Positions 11,588 to 64,000 of a stretch of DNA of 64,000 bases are shown here, in pieces (the stretch's first letter is position 1; the number at the start of each line of letters is the position of its first letter). The notes below the pieces were generated by a model. It was given only the letters and a program-made list of their open reading frames with translations, did no database searches and was not told the origin of the DNA. This DNA is from Euglena gracilis (taxonomy: Eukaryota > Euglenida > Euglenophyceae > Euglenales): assembly GCA_039621445.1 (NCBI GenBank), contig CP154956.1:96228406-96292405 (forward strand), written 5' to 3'. The position numbers were made by a program, and so were the translations under genes.

Positions 11588-11937
11588 GGGGTTCTGAAAA
11601 TCATAATTTTTGGTCATTTTTGTCCCGAAAACAGTATCATAACGTGTGCAAACCTTCTCTTGTTCAGTAATAACAAATGTACATCCAAAAAAGCATGCAA
11701 ATTCATGAACGCTGATCAAAACAATGGGAAGCTCAACAAGTCTATATTCATATTCATAGAGGAATTCTGAACAATAAGAATTTACGGTAGATGAAATTTT
11801 TCAGAGAAAAAAAAACGTTGGACAAAAATATTTTTTTTTATTTGTGCTACCAAAAAGGCTCCCGTTTTTTTTTGAATTCTACACCATTTTGTGGAATTTC
11901 GCAATAAGAAGCCATTTTTTCTGAAAGATAATGCTGC

Positions 11938-12190
11938 TGCCTGGTGAAATTCAATTTCATTTTGGCATTGTTTCAGCCATGTATATCATTCATTTTATTA
12001 TTATGATAAATATTAAAGAATAATTATTAAGATCCATAATACAAACAAAAAATTATTTCCAAAAAATACAATGAATTTTTATTTGTATTACAGATCTTAA
12101 TAATTATTCTTTAAATACTTATCATAATAATAAAATGAATGATATACATGCCTAAAACAATGCCAAAGTCAAATTGAATTTCACCAGGCA
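11938..12190. mobile_element. 253-bp foldback (MITE-like) element
   Basis: Two arms of about 107 bp, starting TGCCTGGTGAAATTCAATTT on the left and ending in its near-perfect reverse complement (TTTCACCAGGCA) on the right, surround a spacer of about 40 bp. Only a few mismatches separate the arms, so the copy is young or under gene conversion. There is no coding capacity and no convincing target duplication at its edges. Confidence 0.85.
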
Positions 12191-13016
12191 AAAAGTGAAA
12201 TATATAAACCTAATCCTGTACCTATTGACGGATAACATATATCATATTCTATCATATTATATATCCCAATATTACTCCAATTTTATTGATAATATGATTG
12301 CAATAATAATTATTGTACAATTACACATTATATCAATAAATATTATTTTTACTTAGTATATATATTTATTTATTTCAACTTATTTCTCTTTTATTACTAA
12401 AATTGCATGAAAACATGTGTTATTTGTATGACTAAAACTGCATTAAATATAATGTTAATGTTATATTTTTAATTCTACAATTAAAAATTGATGACTATAA
12501 AATCTTTATAAATATGGAAAATATATCAACAAAATTGATAATAATAAAATACCCACACAAAATATCCACATAAAACACATAGAATATGCATAATAATTTT
12601 ATGTCTATTCATAAAAATTGAAATATTAAATTTACTTACAAAAGTTATATTTATATGATGCTAGAATTTTATATTTCAATTGAGATTTTTCCAACATCTT
12701 TCATCTTTGTTTTGACTTTTTCCCCATGCTTCCGTTTCATTATTTGCGAAACAAACATCGGTGCAAACCAACAAGATAGGAGTAAGAAAAAATAATCTGT
12801 CCAAACCTTCAAAATTCAGCCACCAAAAAAAAGATTGGGGCTGTGAATTTGGGGACTGATACGAGTGTTATTAGGATAAAACCATGAGCCTTGTGGGGCT
12901 GTGCTCCTCCACCAAATCCACTGTTTGCCGTCCACATTAACAAAAGACACATAAAGTCATTGCCTGAATGGCTTCAGTTGTTCACAAAAAAATTGTTGTG
13001 CAACAGAATTTTTCCC
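12191..13016. other. AT-rich interval without genes
   Basis: Strongly AT-rich (about 12,190-12,720), with all frames stopped frequently. No repeats above dinucleotide level and no splice-bounded exon were seen. Confidence 0.6.
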
Positions 13017-13130
13017 ATTTTAGGCCATTTTAGGCCATTTTAGGCCATTTTAGGGACCCCCACCTATAGGGGTTCAAAAAGTCATTTTAGGCCATTTTAG
13101 GCCATTTTAGGCCATTTTAGGCCATTTTAG
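13017..13130. repeat. (ATTTTAGGCC)n array interrupted by CACCTATA
   Basis: Three to four 10-mers (13,017-13,050) are interrupted by GGGACCCCCACCTATAGG, then five more copies (13,083-13,130) lead directly into the 146-bp satellite. Confidence 0.85.
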
Positions 13131-15846
13131 GAGTGATATTTTTTGATGGTGGTATGGAAATTTTTGATGGTGGAATAGGATTTTTTGGTGGTGGAGTGGT
13201 CGGGGGGTCCGGGGGGTGGTATTTTTTGGTGGTGGCATGGATAATTTTGATGGTGGAATAGAAATTTTTGGTGGTGGAGTGATATTTTTTGATGGTGGTA
13301 TGGAAATTTTTGATGGTGGAATAGGATTTTTTGGTGGTGGAGTGGTCGGGGGGTCCGGGGGGTGGTATTTTTTGGTGGTGGCATGGATAATTTTGATGGT
13401 GGAATAGAAATTTTTGGTGGTGGAGTGATATTTTTTGATGGTGGTATGGAAATTTTTGATGGTGGAATAGGATTTTTTGGTGGTGGAGGGGTCGGGGGGT
13501 CCGGGGGGTGGTATTTTTTGGTGGTGGCATGGATAATTTTGATGGTAGAATAGAAATTTTTGGTGGTGGAGTGATATTTTTTGATGGTGGTATGGAAATT
13601 TTTGATGGTGGAATAGGATTTTTTGGTGGTGGAGTGGTCGGGGGGTCCGGGGGGTGGTATTTTTTGGTGGTGGCATGGATAATTTTGATGGTGGAATAGA
13701 AATTTTTGGTGGTGGAGTGATATTTTTTGATGGTGGTATGGAAATTTTTGATGGTGGAATAGGATTTTTTGGTGGTGGAGTGGTCGGGGGGTCCGGGGGG
13801 TGGTTTTTTTTGGTGGTGGCATGGATAATTTTGATGGTGGAATAGAAATTTTTGGTGGTGGAGTGATATTTTTTGATGGTGGTATGGAAATTTTTGATGG
13901 TGGAATAGGATTTTTTGGTGGTGGAGTGGTCGGGGGGTCCGGGGGGTGGTATTTTTGGTGGTGGCATGGATAATTTTGATGGTGGAATAGAAATTTTTGG
14001 TGGTGGAGTGATATTTTTTGATGATGGTATGGAAATTTTTGATGGTGGAATAGGATTTTTTGGTGGTGGAGTGGTCGGGGGGTCCGGGTGGTGGTATTTT
14101 TTGGTGGTGGCATGGATAATTTTGATGGTGGAATAGAAATTTTTGGTGGTGGAGTGATATTTTTTGATGGTGGTATGGAAATTTTTGATGGTGGAATAGG
14201 ATTTTTTGGTGGTGGAGTGGTCGGGGGGTCCGGGGGGTGGTATTTTTTGGTGGTGGCATGGATAATTTTGATGGTGGAATAGAAATTTTTGGTGGTGGAG
14301 TGATATTTTTTTGATGGTGGTATGGAAATTTTTGATGGTGGAATAGGATTTTTGGGGGGTGGGGTGGGCGGTGGGTCCGGGGTATGGTGGTATTTTTTGG
14401 TGGTGGCATGGATAATTTTGATGGTGGATTGGAATAGAAATTTTTGGTGGTGGAGTGATATTTTTTGATGGTGGTATGGAAATTTTGATGGTGGAATAGG
14501 ATTTTTTGGTGGTGGAGTGGTCGGGGGGTCCGGGGGGTGGTATTTTTTGGTGGTGGCATGGATAATTTTGATGGTGGAATAATAGAAATTTTTGGTGGTG
14601 GAGTGATATTTTTGAATGGTAGTATGGAAAGTAGTGATGGAGTGGAAAAGGATTTTTTGGTGGTGGAGTGGTCGGGGGGTCCGGGGGGTGGTATTTTTTG
14701 GTGGTGGCATGGATAATTTTGATGGTGGAATAGAAATTTTGGTGGTGGAGTGATATTTTTTGATGGTGGTATGGAAATTTTTGATGGTGGAATAGGATTT
14801 TTTGGTGGTGGAGTGGTCGGGGGGTCCGGGGGGTGGTATTTTTTGGTGGTGGCATGGATAATTTTGATGGTGGAATAGAAATTTTTGGTGGTGGAGTGAT
14901 ATTTTTTGATGGTGGTATGGAAATTTTTGATGGTGGAATAGGATTTTTTGGTGGTGGAGTGGTCGGGGGGTCCGGGGGGTGGTATTTTTTGGTGGTGGCA
15001 TGGATAATTTTGATGGTGGAATAGAAATTTTTGGTGGTGGAGTGATAGTTTTTGATGGTGGTAGGGATATTTTTGATGGGGGAATAGGATTTTTTGGTGG
15101 TGGAGTGGTCGGGGGGTCCGGGGGGGGTGGTATTTTTTGGTGGTGGCATGGATAATTTTGATGGTGGAATAGAAATTTTTGGTGGTGGAGTGATATTTTT
15201 TGATGGTGGTATGGAAATTTTTGATGGTGGAATAGGATTTTTGGTGGTGGAGTGGTCGGGGGGTCCGGGGGGTGGTATTTTTTGGTGGTGGCATGGATAA
15301 TTTTGATGGTGGAATAGAAATTTTTGGTGGTGGAGTGATATTTTTTGATGGTGGTATGGAAATTTTTGATGGTGGAATAGGATTTTGTGGTGGTGGAGTG
15401 GTCGGGGGGTCCGGGGGGTGGTATTTTTTGGTGGTGGCATGGATAATTTTGATGGTGGAATAGAAATTTTTGGTGGTGGAGTGATATTTTTTGATGGTGG
15501 TATGGAAATTTTTGATGGTGGAATAGGATTTTTTGGTGGTGGAGTGGTCGGGGGGTCCGGGGGGTGGTATTTTTGGTGGTGGGATGGATAATTTTGATGG
15601 TGGGATAGAAATTTTTGGTGGTGGAGTGATATTTTTTGTTGGTGGTATGGAAATTTTTGATGGTGGAATAGGATTTTTTGGTGGTGGAGTGGTCGGGGGG
15701 TCCGGGGGGTGGTATTTTTGGTGGTGGCATGGATAATTTTGATGGTGGAATAGAAATTTTTGGTGGTGGAGTGATATTTTTTGATGGTGGTATGGAAATT
15801 TTTGATGGTGGAATAGGATTTTTTGGTGGTGGAGTGGTCGGGGGGC
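13131..15846. repeat. 146-bp minisatellite, about 18.6 copies
   Basis: Identical landmarks recur every 146 bp (13,216, 13,362, 13,508, 13,654 and so on). Each unit is itself built from about six subrepeats of roughly 21 bp around GATGGTGG, with one GGGGGGTCCGGGGGG spacer. Copies between 14,280 and 14,680 carry indels; most others are nearly identical. The unit length is not a multiple of three and the minus strand has no stop in any frame, so three very long Pro/His/Lys/Ser frames appear on the minus strand. They are artefacts of the array. Confidence 0.95.
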
Positions 15847-15942
15847 CATTTTAGCTATAGGTGCTTGGTTGCGCTACGTGCAGACCTGACACAGATTTGC
15901 TCTGCTTGCTTGTTTCGGAATCATCAACTGCCGAGTGTCGCA

Positions 15943-15967
15943 AACCACACACACACACACACACACA
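15943..15967. repeat. (CA)n microsatellite
   Basis: About 12 CA dinucleotides immediately right of the minisatellite block. Confidence 0.9.
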
Positions 15968-16309
15968 ACAAGGAAGTACTACTAAAATGGCATTTGGAAC
16001 AGAAGAAGACCCAACGTTCCGTGAGCAACCCTGCTACATCCTGGGGCCGATTCTTGGAAACCCAAATGGAAATGAGCAGTCGCTCTTGTTTGGGAGGGGG
16101 ATTTACTGGGAAAGAAGGCAGGGGTCACCCCACCCAACTAAACAATGGTGTGACCAAAATTTCCGAAAAGTTTGTCCCCAAAATCCAAATATGAGACTTT
16201 GGGAAGTTCTGTCAAAATGCTTACAAATTTAAGCCACAGAAATCCAGAAGGAAAGAAATCTTGGAGTCCTGGGTACTACTTCCCCGAAACCAGTCCTAGC
16301 ACCTTTTTG

Positions 16310-16985
16310 CTGTGTTTTGGCTGCTTTTGACCAGCTTTTGCTTTGCTTTGACCTCTTTTGACCACTTTTGGCCTCTTTAACCCACTTTTGACCACTTTTC
16401 TCTGCTTTTGGCCATTTTTACCCACTTCTGGCCACTTTCAGGCCACTTTAAACGTCTTTTTGTTGCTTTTGACATCAAGAGCAGTCAAACGTGACCTAAA
16501 AATGACCTAAAAGTGGCAAAACATGGTTAAAATGGCCAAAAGTTCCAGAAGCAGGCAAAAATAACAAAAAAAATGCTCAAAAATGGCCCAAAATGACCCT
16601 TCTTTTGGCCGATTTGGGTCACTTTAGCAGCTTTTGTTCACTTTTGGCAACAAACTGGCGCAAAATGCTCAAAATGGTCATATTGGACCAAAAAGAGACC
16701 AAAAAATGGCAAAAATAACAAAAGAAAAAGTCGAAAATGGCTTTAAATGGTCAAAAATGGCCCAAAATGGCCCAAAATGGCCCAAAATGGCCCAAGAGCA
16801 GGACAAAATGGCCCAAAATCACAAGGAGCGGGCAAAAAGTGGTCAAAAACGGTCAAAATGGGTCAAAATGGGTGAATTATGGTGGCAAATGGGCCAAAAG
16901 GGGACAAAAGCGACCAAAAATGGCCAAAAATGGTCAAAAGTGGCCAAAAGTGGCCAAAAGTGACAACATGAGCCAGATGAGCCAG
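16310..16985. repeat. Degenerate GGCCAAAA/TTTTGGCC-type short-repeat tract
   Basis: Dozens of imperfect 9-12-bp units around TGGCCAAAAGTG, with strand polarity switching near 16,470-16,600. The same composition recurs at 20,340-20,780, 45,640-45,910 and 61,090-61,240. It produces open frames rich in Trp, Gln, Lys and Asn that are not genes. Confidence 0.8.
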
Positions 16986-17065
16986 AAAAATCTCAACATC
17001 TGGGATAAACATGAGCCTAATTCCTCATTCTCACTGAAAAATTGACATCGATTAGAAAAAAGTTG

Positions 17066-17208
17066 CGCGGTCGGCTGCAGTCGGCTGCGGTCGGCTGCGG
17101 TCGGCTGCGGTCGGCTGCGGTCGGCTGCGGTCGGCACCCCACCTATGACAGTCCTGAAACCCGCGGTCGGCCGCGGTCGGCTGCGGTCGGCTGCGGTCGG
17201 CATAGGTG
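17066..17208. repeat. (GGTCGGCTGC)n arrays bounded by CACCTATG/CATAGGTG
   Basis: Seven tandem 10-mers (17,066-17,136) end at CACCCCACCTATG (to 17,147). A second array of four to five copies (17,162-17,200) ends at CATAGGTG (17,201-17,208). The boundary octamers match those around the ATTTTAGGCC and 146-bp arrays although the array unit is unrelated. Confidence 0.85.
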
Positions 17209-17649
17209 CCTGATTATGATCAATCAATTATTATATAATTAAAAATAAATTATAATCATAATCGGTTATTAATCATAATTAATTAATTATTCTCATCATA
17301 ATAATAAATATCTTCAGGACAAAACAAAACAAACAACTGTGTATGTGTGTGTGCATGTGTTGCTGTTGAATCCTGTGCACGTGGGTGCCCCAGGGGGCAG
17401 ACCGCACTTCACATGAAGCACCAGGGGTGGGAGAGAGCAGAATGAAGAATCAAAAGGAGTGACATGGAAGGTGGCTGTGGCAGCGAGGTTAGAAATCTCG
17501 TTCACCCGAAACAAACCAATGAAGGGAATCACCCAGCCAACTCAGACATACTACACAAACACCTCGCTCCACTGTCCACTGTGGTTCCTTTGTGAAATTG
17601 CACATCGCTTTTGCTGACTTGTGAATGTAAGTGGGGTGGTGTGGCCAAC

Positions 17650-62790
<45,141 letters not shown>

Positions 62791-62965
62791 GACGCATCAT
62801 CAACTCGAATTTCTTCTGTTTTTGGAAAACATAATGTGTATTTTGTCTTCTTTTTCCTTGGCCCTCTCTCACACAAAAACTTCCTTCAACTTGATGAACT
62901 TGCTAAACCTTTGTTTGATTGATGTCACCACTTTTCAGAAGTGGTTGGCCTCGCAACTTTGTACC

Positions 62966-63400
62966 CCCCCCCCTATGTCCAATGACCGGTTTGACCCTTT
63001 GTCCTCTGACCGGGGTGACCGGGGGGGGGGGGGGGCGTTGGACACGTAGCGACCAAAAAGGTGTCCTCTGACGGGGGGGGGGGGGGGGTGGTCGTTGGAC
63101 ATGGGGTCAAAAGAAAGTTGGTGGGTACCCGGGTCCCTACCCACCCAAAAATGCCCAAATATTCCCTTCTGGTGCTTTGCGCCGAAAATTTTGGGCAATT
63201 TTGACAATTTTTTGTCCAAAAAGTGTCAAAAATGGCATTTTGGCCAAATTTTTGGCCAATTTTTGGGCAATATTTTTCGTCCCGGCGCTTCACGCCGGGA
63301 CCAAAAATTTGGTCAAACCTCCGAAAAGGTGTCCCCTGACTGTGGGGGGGGGGGGCCATTGGACATAGCAGGGTCGTTGGACATAGGGGGGGGGGGGGTA
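62966..63400. mobile_element. GTCGTTGGACA-family MITE-like element, best copy
   Basis: Left TACCCCCCCCCCTATGTCC then AATGACC; right GGGTCGTTGGACATAGGGGG, G-run, TA. Internal GTCCTCTGACCGGGG and GGTCGTTGGACATGG copies and a GGCGCTTCACGCC hairpin. About 430 bp, no coding capacity. Confidence 0.7.
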
Positions 63401-63739
63401 TGTTTCAGTGCAGCAAAAACCATGGCAAAAAAAATTCGAAAAGCGGAGTGCACCTGCAGATGCAGGGATGGGAATGCAGAAAAAAATGGAACTTGCGGAA
63501 TCGCAGCAGCAAGAGCATACCATTTGTTTAAATTGTGCCTGCCTTGAGGCAGGGATATATGGGAAATCCTGAAGGGGGGGTCCAGACCCCAGGGTCGGAA
63601 TAGTCACACCTGGAAACAGAAAGGGAAAAAATTAGGTTGTGTGGAAGCTGCCAGCTGCCAGATCAATCAAAATCCCTGATGATGATGATGATGGTTCTTT
63701 TTGAAAAAAATCCAAAAATTTCATTTTCAAATTTCTTTA

Positions 63740-63960
63740 TCCTTTAAATTCGTCAATCAGCACACAAGGTGGAGGCACAGCCCGGGAGACATCCACCCTG
63801 CTCTGGCGGCATCCACCTGTGCAATGAGATGCCTCTGAAATTGCTAACAAAAAGGCCAGCAGTTTTCCATGGGGGCTGCCCTGCCCCAATGCTGTGCTGG
63901 TACTGGGCTCAGGAGTGCGAGGCACAGCTCCCCACAACACAGAGAATGCGCACCTGCACA
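63740..63960 (-). CDS. Possible minus-strand exon, weak
   Basis: An open minus frame crosses 63,737-63,961 and there is an AATTTCAG acceptor near 63,830. Composition is only mildly coding-like and phase is unknown. It could be an upstream ectodomain exon. Confidence 0.2.
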
Positions 63961-64000
63961 CTCCCCCCCATTAATACGCAGGTGCGCACTCTTGTGGATG

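Noticed and set aside
13107-15849. Very long minus-strand open frames (777-910 codons) of Pro/His/Lys/Ser repeats
   Set aside because: All three minus frames are open at once because the 146-bp unit lacks stop trinucleotides in any minus phase; this is a satellite and not a gene.

Overview
This window is nuclear DNA of a eukaryote, most likely a unicellular one. Coding sequence is cut into short exons with GT..AG borders. The introns are thousands of bases long and packed with poly-G/poly-C tracts, tandem arrays and small transposons. Retroelement and DNA-transposon remnants are common, and there is no bacterial operon structure. I cannot name the lineage from sequence alone. Most long open frames here are shadows of repeats; the real coding units had to be joined by hand from exon borders and reading phase.

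The host gene lies on the minus strand and runs through most of the window, from about 62,790 down to at least 17,650. Read 5'->3' its exons give an ectodomain with N-glycosylation sites (62.8-55.4 kb), one membrane helix (52.6 kb), a HAMP-like linker (51.6 kb), a conserved linker motif (51.2 kb), and a class III nucleotidyl-cyclase homology domain (43.3, 41.3, 28.9, 28.3, 27.6 and 24.8 kb). A C-terminal region follows (22.0-17.65 kb). Several catalytic positions of the cyclase domain appear substituted, so it looks like a receptor pseudo-cyclase. Three more exons in mutual phase at 2,953-1,101, also on the minus strand, belong to this gene or a downstream one.

The most unusual object is a 10,065-bp transposon (29,407-39,471) inside the cyclase intron between exons 41,247 and 28,969. 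It has 22-bp terminal inverted repeats and a 5-bp target duplication. On the plus strand it carries a gene of about 16 exons whose middle encodes a ParB/sulfiredoxin-like domain. About 22 copies of an 18-bp palindrome, GAAGCGGNNNNCCGCTTC, are scattered through its non-coding intervals: 12 of the 15 introns I infer carry exactly one and no exon carries one. A 3,471-bp relative (45,915-49,385) keeps the ends and about 11 palindromes but not the ParB exons. A ParB-type protein encoded beside many dispersed palindromes suggests a parS-like binding system inside a eukaryotic transposon. I do not recognise this as a described superfamily.

Other content: a decayed DIRS-type tyrosine-recombinase retroelement (about 3.06-6.15 kb); two hAT-like MITEs with 8-bp target duplications (7,243-7,542 and 45,130-45,347); a 253-bp foldback element (11,938-12,190); a 146-bp minisatellite of about 18 copies (13,131-15,846); several inverted-repeat families with long G/C runs; and large tetranucleotide and dinucleotide microsatellites (43.7-44.1 kb and 60.8-60.96 kb).
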